Assembly: GCF_007859855.1 (NCBI RefSeq)
Contig: NZ_SJPK01000001.1
Location: 366,091 to 430,090 of the forward strand
Direction: 5' to 3'
Source of the DNA: Allorhodopirellula solitaria
GTDB taxonomy: Bacteria > Planctomycetota > Planctomycetia > Pirellulales > Pirellulaceae
Length of the DNA stretch: 64,000 nt
In this document: positions 45,132 to 54,000 of the stretch, one piece after another
Layout: each line of letters begins with the position of its first letter
Numbering within the stretch: position 1 is the first letter of the stretch
Position numbers and translations under genes: made by a program
Notes under the pieces: generated by a model
The model's database searches: none
What the model was told of the DNA's origin: nothing
The model's input: only the letters and a program-made list of their open reading frames with translations

Positions 45132-47189
45132 ATGTATCGAACCTATCTTCTGCTCGCAATGACGCTGCTCTCCTCGTCTGCTTTTGCCCAGCGGAATGCG
45201 GGTTATCCCCCGAGCTTCGATGATGCTCGGCAGGAAACCTACAAGACGGTCGACGATGTCGACTTGAAGCTGTGGGTGTTTGATCCTCCCCGCCACGAGT
45301 CGGGCGAGTCGCGGCCTGCGATCGTGTTCTTCTTTGGCGGGGGCTGGCGAGCGGGCAACCCGACGCAATTCGAACAGCATTGCCGGTACCTGGCGTCACA
45401 GGGGATGGTTGCGATCACAGCGGACTACCGTGTTAGCTCACGGCACCACACTTTGGCAAATAAGTCGGTGGAAGACGCTGAATCTGCCGTTCGCTGGATT
45501 CGCGACAACGCAAAGCGATTGGGGATCGATCCCTTTCGCATTGTAGCGGGCGGAGGCTCTGCCGGGGGTCACCTCGCAGCGTGCCTCGGGGTCGTTCCGC
45601 CACTGAGCGGGTCGACTGTCGAGGGGTTGGAAGCGAAGCGTACCAGTAGCGTTCCCAATGCCCTGGCATTGTTCAATCCCGCCCTGGTTTTGGCTCCATT
45701 CGAGGACATCCGGCTCGGCAAAAACAGCGAAGGGGTCGAGAAGTTCAAAGACATCACCACCCGAACCGGTGTCCCTGCGAGACGGATCTCCCCGATCCAC
45801 CACATTCATTCGGGGCTACCGCCAACAATCATCTTTCATGGCGAAGCCGATTCGACCGTTCCGTTTGTCACGGCAAAACGCTATTCGGAACTCGCAACTC
45901 AAGCGGGCAATCGCTGCGAGTTGATCGGCTATCCAGATGCCAGTCATGGTTTCTTCAATTATGGCCGAGGTGGTGAGCCCGGCAAATTCTACCCGCTGAC
46001 CGTTTCGCGCCTGCACACGTTTTTGAAAACGCTGGGCTACTTAGAAAACCCTCCTGCCATTTCCACGCCCGATTCTGAGAACGTTCACTATCGAAGTCAT
46101 CTCGATCATTCCCAGCACGCTTTTCAGGCAGACAAGAAAGGCACCGTGGCGTTTATTGGCGGGTCGATCACTGAGATGGACGGCTACCGGGTGATGGTCC
46201 AAAAGGACTTGGAAACCCGTTTCCCGGAAACCCAATTCACGTTCATCAACGCTGGAATCAGTTCTACCTGTTCCACGACGGGCGCGTTTCGGTTGGCCGA
46301 AGACGTCTTGTCCGCTGAGCCCGACCTACTATTCGTCGAGTTCGCGGTAAACGACGATCAAGATGCCGCCCATCCCCAGCGTGATTGCATTCGCGGGATG
46401 GAAGGCATCCTGAAGCATGCGCGAACGGCGCTGCCAAACCTCGACATGGTGGTCACCCACTTTGTGAACCCGCCGATGCTCGAGCAACTGCAACGAGGAG
46501 AGACGCCCACGAGCATTGGTTCGCATGAACGCGTGGCGGCACACCATGGAGTATCAACGATCGATTTGGCACGTGAGGTGGCCGAGCGGATCACGGCGGG
46601 CACACTGACTTGGGAAGAATATGGAGGCACTCATCCCAAGACGCCCGGCAACCGGATTGCAGCAGATATGATCACCGATCTGCTCGATGTAGCTTGGTCG
46701 GATCCCATTGCGGGGCAAGCTCGCAATGAGTCACAACGCTCGGCGAAACAGATTGATAAGCGTAGCTATGTCCGTGGGAGAATGCTCTCTCCCTCGACAG
46801 TGACACTCGGCGAGGGTTGGGACGTTCACCGTCCAGATTGGTCGAGTTTGCCCGGTTCGAAACGTGGCCGTTTTAGCGAGATGGAATTGCTGTGCAGCAC
46901 CGAGATTGGCTCGGAGTGTTCACTCGATTTCTCCGGAACAGCAATCGGTTTGTTCGTGCTCGCCGGACCGGATGCTGGCGTCGTCGAGTACTCGATCGAT
47001 GGCGGCGAGACGCGGCAACTCGATCTCTATCATCGCTACAGCAAAGGGCTGCACTACCCACGCACTGTGATGCTCGATCCGGAGCTCAAGCGAGGTGAAC
47101 ACCGAATCAAGATTCGAGTCGCACCAACGAAGAACAAAGCCAGTACGGGACATGCTGTCCGAATCTTGAAAATCGCGGTGAATCAGTAG
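45132..47189 (+). CDS. Secreted two-domain esterase: alpha/beta hydrolase plus SGNH hydrolase
   Basis: This 685-residue exported protein joins two unrelated esterase folds. After a signal peptide (YLLLAMTLLSSSAFAQ), residues about 30-310 are a BD-FAE/carboxylesterase-like domain: oxyanion region FFFGGGWRAG, nucleophile VAGGGSAGGHLAA (Ser143) and a late DASHGFFNYG His. Residues about 335-530 are an SGNH hydrolase: FIGGSITEMDG (Ser345), INAGISSTCSTTG, VEFAVNDDQ and the closing YGGTHPKTPGN with Asp/His roles partly taken by GTH. A beta-rich C-terminal region (about 570-685) may bind substrate. It probably removes acetyl or feruloyl-type groups so that the nearby lyases can act. Confidence 0.88.
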   Translation: MYRTYLLLAMTLLSSSAFAQRNAGYPPSFDDARQETYKTVDDVDLKLWVFDPPRHESGESRPAIVFFFGGGWRAGNPTQFEQHCRYLASQGMVAITADYRVSSRHHTLANKSVEDAESAVRWIRDNAKRLGIDPFRIVAGGGSAGGHLAACLGVVPPLSGSTVEGLEAKRTSSVPNALALFNPALVLAPFEDIRLGKNSEGVEKFKDITTRTGVPARRISPIHHIHSGLPPTIIFHGEADSTVPFVTAKRYSELATQAGNRCELIGYPDASHGFFNYGRGGEPGKFYPLTVSRLHTFLKTLGYLENPPAISTPDSENVHYRSHLDHSQHAFQADKKGTVAFIGGSITEMDGYRVMVQKDLETRFPETQFTFINAGISSTCSTTGAFRLAEDVLSAEPDLLFVEFAVNDDQDAAHPQRDCIRGMEGILKHARTALPNLDMVVTHFVNPPMLEQLQRGETPTSIGSHERVAAHHGVSTIDLAREVAERITAGTLTWEEYGGTHPKTPGNRIAADMITDLLDVAWSDPIAGQARNESQRSAKQIDKRSYVRGRMLSPSTVTLGEGWDVHRPDWSSLPGSKRGRFSEMELLCSTEIGSECSLDFSGTAIGLFVLAGPDAGVVEYSIDGGETRQLDLYHRYSKGLHYPRTVMLDPELKRGEHRIKIRVAPTKNKASTGHAVRILKIAVNQ

Positions 47190-47248
47190 CGATCGAGAAT
47201 CGGAGGTCGAGGACACAATGCCTGTCGGATGCGGCGAAGTTCACGACG

Positions 47249-47345
47249 CTGAAACCACCGGCTATTTTCTTCAACACCTTCGGCGTAGGAAAACTTGGGG
47301 GCAATCAACAGCTCGTCGCGTGGTCCACGACCGAAAAGCTGTCGC
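47249..47345 (-). repeat. Dispersed repeat family R1, copy 4 (truncated)
   Basis: This minus-strand copy contains GCGAATTTTGCGACAGCTTT, CGCGACGAGCTGTTGATTGC, CCTACGCCGAAGGTGTTGAA and AATAGCCGGTGGTTTCAGCG. The GGTTGAAGATC half seen in the other copies is missing. It lies just after the esterase gene. Confidence 0.7.
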
Positions 47346-47481
47346 AAAATTCGCTACTTATTGATCACGTGATGCTGAAGAGGCCTGCGGTGTAGAACAA
47401 TGGGAGGGTCGAGACTTGAGAGCACAGGACAGGGCGGTAGCAGCGGATCTCCGCCGCTACGGGCGGCCTGCATCGTCGGCT

Positions 47482-50382
47482 TCAAAGGGTTTTTCGCAAC
47501 AACTTCTCTCGGCTTGCTTCTCGATGTCGAGCCGCCAGCACCCAAGCGACCACCCCCCATCCCAATGAGGCGAGGGTCAGCATGGGGCGGTGCCACCATG
47601 GGGCGTACTGAAAAGCGATTCGCCATTTCCCTGGCGGGCAGAGCACTCCCTGTGAGAGGAAATCCACCTGAAAGACTTCCGCGAGACGTGAGCTGGTCAC
47701 GCCGGCCACTGGATGCTCTTCATCGCTTGCTCGGCCTGAATCGCGTGGGGTCAGGACCGCCTGCCAATAGCCATCCTGATAGACGGGCCGCGATAGGATG
47801 ACTCGCGGGGCACCGTCGCCTGCTTGCCGCGTGATCTGGTTTGCAATTCGTGGAGGGATTCTCGCCGGGCTGGCCCGCGACTCATAGGCGTAGTCCAGCA
47901 GGAGTTCTCGCCATGCACCGGCTCGATCGGGAGTCAGCGGTTCAAATTTCGTTCGGACCGAGAGACTCGTCGCGGACAGCCCAGACGCGGACTCGGTGAG
48001 CGAGCCATCACGAGGATCGCTGGAATATCGGCTGGTAGTTTCCTCGTGCAGAGCACCGTCCGAGAAGGCTTCCAGGCGGGGAGTCTTGAAGAGTTCACGC
48101 GTAACCACAGGCATCGCCTGCTGAGCTCGCGTTTGCGGCGTCGTAACCTGTCCCCCTCGGCAGCGGAGTAGACCCTCGACGCCGAGCAGTCGGCACCAGC
48201 CTCGCCAATGGTTCGCGGGCAGGTCAGACGCACTGCGATCGATCGTCTTAGCAAAGTGCCAGAACTCAGCCATCTCGCGGGAACCGATCGAGACCAAATT
48301 GTTGACGACCGCGTCGCCATGCTCCAAATGCCAGCGTCCAAAACGAGCGAGCCGGAGGCTGGCCTCGACCGTCAATATGCGGTCGGGATCGGATTGCTCT
48401 GACCATTCCGCAGGAAACCCACCATCTGAATTGATCCGCATCCAGCGGCGGGACGGCTGATCGTCGTGCGCAACGGCGAGTAACCTCGACTCGGCTGCGC
48501 GGTCGACCGTCGGGACGAGCTGATGGTGAGCAACGACGAGGTCCACCGCTAGACAGATCAACCACCACCGCGGGTCTCGCAAGATGCCGATGGCGAGGAG
48601 GACCAGGAATACGCAGGCTACCGAAAAAGTGTACTGAGCGACTGCCACGTCGGGAACGAATGGTCCCCAAAACGGGTCGCTGAGCCGCCCTTCCAGGTTC
48701 GCGACCAACACACCGATCCCCAGGAGAATCAGCCCAGCAACGACGCTGCCGCTGACCCACGCGATCGAGCCTGATCGTTGGGACGCCACGCCGCCTTGAG
48801 GAACCGCACTGGGCCGCACGGCGCGCGTCCGCCAACGCTGCATGACGATTTGAACGTGCATCGACCGGGCGGCCGCGACCGTGATCGCCAAGGCAACAAA
48901 GGGCAGCCACTTAGCAGGATACCGCAGTGAGTCGTAGCCGGGCAGAAACCGATGCAACCATGGGTACACGGGAAAGTACCCTCCCAGTGCCGCGGCCGCC
49001 GGCAGCAAGAACAATACCCATAGCGGCCAGCCAGCGTAGCGTCGGCAACGGGCTGGTGATTTCCACCATCGAATGCCGCCGAACACAATCAGCACCGGCA
49101 ACAGTAGGCCGCCGTAGAGTGACGGGGTCCACAACGCGGTTTCAGGTCGTGTTCTCCCGCCATCGAACAGGATTCGGTCCCAGCGCGAGTTGATCGGCCA
49201 CGGGGAACCGTAAAGATTGGGAACGACCAGCTCCATCCATCGCCACGGCGGTACAGAGAAGGCCAAAGCCTGATCATGAATCTTGGAAATCTCCGGCGCA
49301 CCGGGATCTTGCACACGGTCACTTCGGGCTGACCAGGCCAGCGAGGCGGCGATCTGCGGCGCCGCCAAGATCGACGCCAGCACCACGATCGCGGACATTT
49401 GGCCGATGATCGCAAGGCCGGTCGGCCAATGCCATCTACTTTCGACCGCGAAGCGGTCTTGGTAACCCGACGCGTCAGCGAGGATCACTTGTTCGCCACG
49501 CAAAACACTGCATATTCCTCGCTGACGCGTCGGGTTACCATCGTGATGATGACCCGAACGGGGGAGAGATAGCTGGCATTGGCCGGTCGGCCCCGGGGCC
49601 GGCCGAGGGTCGGATCGACGCGAGCAGAGAATTGCCCACCGGATTGCCCCAATGACGACGGCGACCAGCATCGCATGGAGCGCCGTGGGCGGGTCTCCGC
49701 CGAGGATGATCATTGCCATGGCGATGGCGGGGATGCAGATTGCCTTCGCCCAATCAATGCCGGTTTGGCGATTGGGGAGGCGAATGCCCCAACTGGATTC
49801 CATCCAGCGAATCGCCGCTCGTCCATCGATCCAGGGTGCCATCAGCAGGGGCAACCAGGCGGCACCGACGAGGAAGGGCGGATTGGTCGCTAAGAAGAGC
49901 ACCATTCCTGAGAGCGGGTAGCCCACGCCGGCGATGGCGGCCGACCATGGACTGCATCGCAATCGGCGGGCGAGAGCATAGGCCGTCAATGAGGCGAGGA
50001 TGAGATGCAGCACCACATAGACACCCATGGCTGTTTCAGCCGACCAGGCCGGCGCGTAAACGAGCATCCGCAGCGGGTAGAAGACTGCCGTCGTGGTTTC
50101 ACCGGCCAGCGGCATGCCGGTTTGATCGGATTCGTTCCAGATCGCATCTCCCCATGCCCCCCAGTGCTGCGCCTGGCATTGCTGGGCGACGTACTCATAG
50201 AGAGGCGTGTAGAAATAGCCTACATCGCGAAACGCAAGCCGATCGCGGCCACTGAGAACCCCAGCGAATAGGGTGAGCAGCAGTAGGGGGCCGATCCAAG
50301 GTGCCACCCGGCTCGGTGGGATCGCCCAGGACTCGCGTCCTGGACGCTCGATCGGTGAGGCAGTTTGCTTCGCGACCTTCAC
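47482..50382 (-). CDS. YfhO-like multi-pass membrane protein
   Basis: This 966-residue protein has many hydrophobic segments and fits the YfhO family of bacterial membrane proteins, thought to be GT-C-like glycosyltransferases. Typical parts are FRDVGYFYTPLYEYVAQQ near the N-terminus, LAFSVPPWRWMELVVPNLYG, FPVYPWLHRFLPGYDSLRYP and a large soluble C-terminal third (about 620-920) before a final membrane segment. Translation begins at GTG 50380-50382, overlapping the stop of the mscS-like gene (GTGA). Residues about 281-306, within an Arg/Pro-rich loop, come from an in-frame palindromic insertion encoding GNPTRQRG. A role in glycan modification of the cell surface is inferred. Confidence 0.78.
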   Translation of the reverse strand: MKVAKQTASPIERPGRESWAIPPSRVAPWIGPLLLLTLFAGVLSGRDRLAFRDVGYFYTPLYEYVAQQCQAQHWGAWGDAIWNESDQTGMPLAGETTTAVFYPLRMLVYAPAWSAETAMGVYVVLHLILASLTAYALARRLRCSPWSAAIAGVGYPLSGMVLFLATNPPFLVGAAWLPLLMAPWIDGRAAIRWMESSWGIRLPNRQTGIDWAKAICIPAIAMAMIILGGDPPTALHAMLVAVVIGAIRWAILCSRRSDPRPAPGPTGQCQLSLPRSGHHHDGNPTRQRGICSVLRGEQVILADASGYQDRFAVESRWHWPTGLAIIGQMSAIVVLASILAAPQIAASLAWSARSDRVQDPGAPEISKIHDQALAFSVPPWRWMELVVPNLYGSPWPINSRWDRILFDGGRTRPETALWTPSLYGGLLLPVLIVFGGIRWWKSPARCRRYAGWPLWVLFLLPAAAALGGYFPVYPWLHRFLPGYDSLRYPAKWLPFVALAITVAAARSMHVQIVMQRWRTRAVRPSAVPQGGVASQRSGSIAWVSGSVVAGLILLGIGVLVANLEGRLSDPFWGPFVPDVAVAQYTFSVACVFLVLLAIGILRDPRWWLICLAVDLVVAHHQLVPTVDRAAESRLLAVAHDDQPSRRWMRINSDGGFPAEWSEQSDPDRILTVEASLRLARFGRWHLEHGDAVVNNLVSIGSREMAEFWHFAKTIDRSASDLPANHWRGWCRLLGVEGLLRCRGGQVTTPQTRAQQAMPVVTRELFKTPRLEAFSDGALHEETTSRYSSDPRDGSLTESASGLSATSLSVRTKFEPLTPDRAGAWRELLLDYAYESRASPARIPPRIANQITRQAGDGAPRVILSRPVYQDGYWQAVLTPRDSGRASDEEHPVAGVTSSRLAEVFQVDFLSQGVLCPPGKWRIAFQYAPWWHRPMLTLASLGWGVVAWVLAARHREASREKLLRKTL
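49460..49540. repeat. Palindromic element inserted in frame within the YfhO-like gene
   Basis: The 25-nt arms TGGTAACCCGACGCGTCAGC.. (49460-49484) and ..GCTGACGCGTCGGGTTACCA (49516-49540) are perfect reverse complements around a 31-nt loop. Read on the gene's strand, the element adds codons for GNPTRQRGI and the following residues without a stop. The arms are not needed by the membrane topology and look like a mobile palindrome. Confidence 0.75.
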
Positions 50383-51632
50383 GAGTTCGGCGCGGAACCA
50401 TCGCGATCGCCAACCTGGTTGGCAATCGCTGAGCCGATCGAGGCATCTTGAAACGTCAATGTTCGATACGGGAACGGGATCTCGATACCCGCCACGTCGA
50501 GGGCGCGTTTGATCGCAGCGACAACTTCGTCACGGCTGCGGCGAATATCGGTCGGTTTCGATCCGGTCCACCAAGCCACTTCGAAATTGATGCTCGAGCT
50601 GGCAAACTCCTGAGCGAAGACTTCGACGGTGCGTACTCCCAAAATGGATTCGCAGGACTGAACCGCCTCGCGGATCACTTCCCGCGACGCATCGACATCT
50701 TCGCCATAGGCCACCCCACAGATGATGCGGACGCGTCGTTGCGGTTGGCTGGTCAGGACATTCACGTTGTTTTTGAAGAGCGTCGCGTTGGGGACGACCG
50801 ACAATTCACCATCGAGCCCACGGATCATCGTATTGCGAATCGTGATCCGCTCTACCTTCCCAATGAGACCTTCGCAGGTAATGAAGTCACCGCGGTCAAA
50901 CGGATACTTCCAGAGAATCAGCATCCCCGCAAAAAAGTTTTCGAAGATGTCTTTGAACGCAAATCCGATCGCGACCGACCCCAAACCCAGCACAGTGAGA
51001 GCTTTCGATGGCGTCATCCCTGGGAAGGCCACCACTGTGGCGGTCAGCAGACCGACGACCCAGATCGCGATCGCACTGAGCTGGTGGATGAGATCCTGCA
51101 GGCTCAGACGCATACCGCGATTACTGAGCACCTTCACGATCAGCCAGCCAACGAACTTGGCGAGCACGATCGTGAGCAAGAGGATAATGCCAGCCGCGAC
51201 GAGTAGCGGCGAGCGAACCAGGAATGCACTCCACAACACCCCAAGGCTTTCTTGCACCAGTTCGCGACTTGATGCAATATCAACGGTGGATTCGACTTCG
51301 AGATTGTTGATAACCGCAATCGTATCTGTGATGCCCCGGGCGACTCGCGTCGCCCATTCTCGGTTTTCACCGGTATCCGCGGTTCCCCGCAGCGTCACGA
51401 TCCCACTTTCGCAGGTGACTTCGAGATCGGTGAACCTGTCCGATGCCGCGTAAATATCGCTAAGTCGCTGGGTAATCTTGGCATCCGAAGCGACATTATC
51501 GAGTCGCACTGTCGGTGGTGCTGGCTCGTCAGGGACCGTCGCGGCTGCCGACTCCTGCGAAGCTGCCGGACGGGCACCCATGGTGAGCAGGGCAACCCAG
51601 AGAATCGCCAGAAGGATGCGGCGAGTGCTCAT
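50379..51632 (-). CDS. MscS-family mechanosensitive channel with BON domain
   Basis: This is a small-conductance mechanosensitive channel homologue, 417 residues from the ATG at 51630-51632; an upstream in-frame extension to 51872 lacks the signal-like start. The leader (RILLAILWVALLTMGARPAA) is followed by a BON domain (about 45-115: DAKITQRLSDIYAASDRFTD, VTLRGTADTGENREWATRVA). Then come membrane helices and the MscS core (GLGSVAIGFAFKDIFENFFA, YPFDRGDFITCEGLIGKVER, VVPNATLF). It likely protects against hypo-osmotic shock or senses envelope tension. It overlaps the YfhO-like gene by 4 bp. Confidence 0.9.
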   Translation of the reverse strand: MSTRRILLAILWVALLTMGARPAASQESAAATVPDEPAPPTVRLDNVASDAKITQRLSDIYAASDRFTDLEVTCESGIVTLRGTADTGENREWATRVARGITDTIAVINNLEVESTVDIASSRELVQESLGVLWSAFLVRSPLLVAAGIILLLTIVLAKFVGWLIVKVLSNRGMRLSLQDLIHQLSAIAIWVVGLLTATVVAFPGMTPSKALTVLGLGSVAIGFAFKDIFENFFAGMLILWKYPFDRGDFITCEGLIGKVERITIRNTMIRGLDGELSVVPNATLFKNNVNVLTSQPQRRVRIICGVAYGEDVDASREVIREAVQSCESILGVRTVEVFAQEFASSSINFEVAWWTGSKPTDIRRSRDEVVAAIKRALDVAGIEIPFPYRTLTFQDASIGSAIANQVGDRDGSAPNS

Positions 51633-52236
51633 GACGGTGGATTCCTTGGTAATTCTCTCGGTAGATAATGGTTGAAAAAAGTCTTTCGGCGTGCCCCAGC
51701 GAGCAGGGATGCGAGAGTTGAGAGTTGGTGGCGAATGATAGGCGGAAGTCGATCTACCGGCCACCGCCGCAACCAGCAGCCAAATCGATTTTGGCATCGT
51801 TGCTCCGGTGACGCGCTTTCGATCGAGCGAGCCGAGCCGAGGCGCGGTTCGCGGCCGGGTGGGCGGTGTCACGCGGTGATGGTTGTGCGGTGATGGCTGG
51901 GCCAGGCCGAGAGCATTCCCGACTCACAATTTGTACCCCCACCATGACGCAGTTCGGTACCCCGAACTCCTAACCGGTATATCTTGACATTCCCAGCCCC
52001 GCTAGCCGGTGGGATTGGTCTTTTCCTGTCGATCGTCTCAATTTTTCCGATTATCCGGGCCGATACGATGGTTGAGACGTTAATCCTTGATTTCGAGGCT
52101 TGTGTCGCCCGTTGCCTGCTTGACCAAGCAGCTGCAGATTTTGACCGTGGCTGTCTTTGATGACCGTGCGGAGTGAATGGGCGGAGTACCAGTTTCAGTG
52201 GATCAAGGGAGCCATCGGGGGAAGGATCCACTTAAG
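51633..52236. other. Intergenic region between divergent genes
   Basis: About 600 bp lie between the MscS-like gene (minus) and the porin-like gene (plus). There is a TTGACA at 51984-51989, but no good -10 box at the right spacing. No convincing gene, RNA or repeat was seen. Confidence 0.4.
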
Positions 52237-53637
52237 ATGTTGACAAAACGATTTGCATTATGGTTGGCAATTGGCGGAACGACCGCGGCGACTTGGGGTG
52301 CCGTTGGCCCTTCGGCCTCGCTGCTGTCAGCTCAGGACACGTTTGTCTCTGACGCTGCGTTTCAGCAGGACCCGAATGGGGGGCGTCAGGTCGAGCCGGT
52401 GGAGTTCGAGCGCCTCAATGAACATGTCGTTAGTGACGAAGTCATCGGCTATGACACCGAGTACGTCGGCAGCCAATACCCAGGCGGGGAGTACGTCGAA
52501 GGGGGTTACATCGAAGGGGGTTACGCTGACGGAGGCTATGCGTGTGCCGAAGACGAAGCGGGTGGCATTCTCGTCAACGGATGTGGCCATGATTTTCGTG
52601 AGCCCTTCTCGCTCTTTGGCCAAGCCAACGGCTACAACGTTGGCGGTTGGGTCCAGATGGGGTACCACGATGCGGCTCTCCCGTTGTTCAATAACCGTCC
52701 CAACGATTTGCAAGCTCAGCAGATGTGGGTATACGCCGAAAAACGGCTGGACACGTCGGGTGGACTGGATTTCGGTGGACGCGTCGACTACGTCTACGGC
52801 ACCGATGGTCCCGATACACAGGCGTTTGGAAACAACAACGATTCCTACGACAACGGCTGGGACAACGGCCCCGACAACAGCGGTTACGGACAAGCGCTAC
52901 CGCAGGCCTACGGCGAAGTCGGATACGGCGATTGGTCCGTCAAGGTCGGCCACTTCTTTAGCATGATTGGTTATGAAGCAGTTGCCGCCCCGGACAACTT
53001 CTTCTACAGCCATACGTACACGATGTACCATAGCGAACCTCGTACCCATAGCGGTGCCTTGGCGAAATACAACGCCAACAGCGACTGGACGTTCTATGGT
53101 GGCTACACCATGGGCCAAAACAGCGGATTTGAAGACAATGGTGACGCGTTTCTCGGCGGAATCTCCTGGGCAGTCACCGATAACTTTCTGCTGACCTACT
53201 CCACGACCGACGGTCGTTTTAGTAAAGCTTATCCGAACGGGGCTGATAGCGAACGCGGCTTTTTGCACTCGGTGGTCTCAGATATCACGGTTACCGATCG
53301 CATCGAATACATCAGCCAATACGAAGTCCTGCAGACTGAAGATGCGGCGGGCAACTCGGCTCGGGACACGTTCAGCATCAACAACTACCTGATCTATACC
53401 GTCGCCGATTGTTTGGCACTCGGGGCTCGGTTCGAGTGGTACGACGCAGAGGGTATCTTCGCTAACGATGTGGACGTCTACGACTGCACCTTGGGGGCGA
53501 ATATCGCTCCCCATGCCAACATCTTGATCCGTCCGGAAATTCGCTGGGACTGGGTCGATGGTGATGCTACTGGGATCCTCGCTGACAATGCGGATCAGCA
53601 GACGACGTTCGGCATCGATTCGATCTTCCTGTTCTAG
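52237..53637 (+). CDS. Outer-membrane porin-like protein (BBP2-type)
   Basis: This protein of about 466 residues begins with a signal peptide (FALWLAIGGTTAATWGAVG..SAQD) and has the Gly/Tyr/Trp/Asp-rich alternating strands of a beta-barrel. WVQMGYHDAALPLFNNRPND, QLQ-like packing, GDWSVKVGHFFSMIGYEAVA, FFYSHTYTMYHSEPRTHSGA and a terminal phenylalanine (SIFLF) fit the planctomycete BBP2/porin group. A short repeat of three EGGY units (GGEYVEGGYIEGGYADGGY) precedes the barrel. The ATG at 52237 follows GGGGGAAGGATC, a plausible Shine-Dalgarno; a GTG/ATG at 52177 would bury the leader. Its substrate is unknown. Confidence 0.8.
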   Translation: MLTKRFALWLAIGGTTAATWGAVGPSASLLSAQDTFVSDAAFQQDPNGGRQVEPVEFERLNEHVVSDEVIGYDTEYVGSQYPGGEYVEGGYIEGGYADGGYACAEDEAGGILVNGCGHDFREPFSLFGQANGYNVGGWVQMGYHDAALPLFNNRPNDLQAQQMWVYAEKRLDTSGGLDFGGRVDYVYGTDGPDTQAFGNNNDSYDNGWDNGPDNSGYGQALPQAYGEVGYGDWSVKVGHFFSMIGYEAVAAPDNFFYSHTYTMYHSEPRTHSGALAKYNANSDWTFYGGYTMGQNSGFEDNGDAFLGGISWAVTDNFLLTYSTTDGRFSKAYPNGADSERGFLHSVVSDITVTDRIEYISQYEVLQTEDAAGNSARDTFSINNYLIYTVADCLALGARFEWYDAEGIFANDVDVYDCTLGANIAPHANILIRPEIRWDWVDGDATGILADNADQQTTFGIDSIFLF

Positions 53638-54000
53638 GACGTCGCCGCACGTGCAGAAAGTGGGCTGGTTGAAGGGACGCCATGCGATGGGTTAACGTCA
53701 GTCGCTACTGAATCGCTCACTTCGCGTCCGGATCGAGCGGCGGAATCGCAACCATGCACTGGCTCGTGCATCTTTTTCCTGTTCGTACGTCCACTGGCCC
53801 TCGGGTGAAATCTCCGTGGCCAATGGCTGGTTCGAATAGAGGGATTCGGTAAAATCGGGTAGCGATGCAGGGGGGCGGCTGACTTGATTGCATCCCCTCT
53901 CCAGGGACGCTTCGGCGTGCGATTTGCATCGTTTGTAGGCACCATTACACAGCTAAATGGTGTGCGATATCATGCCCGCTTCTATTGCTCCGAACAAACC
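53638..54000. other. Intergenic region upstream of the large secreted unknown
   Basis: This 363-bp stretch has no supported gene. In-frame sequence from 53884 could extend the next protein by 39 residues, but those residues are not leader-like. Confidence 0.4.

Noticed and set aside
51984-52010. Promoter with TTGACA before the porin gene
   Set aside because: The -35-like hexamer is present but no acceptable -10 box lies 16-18 nt downstream.
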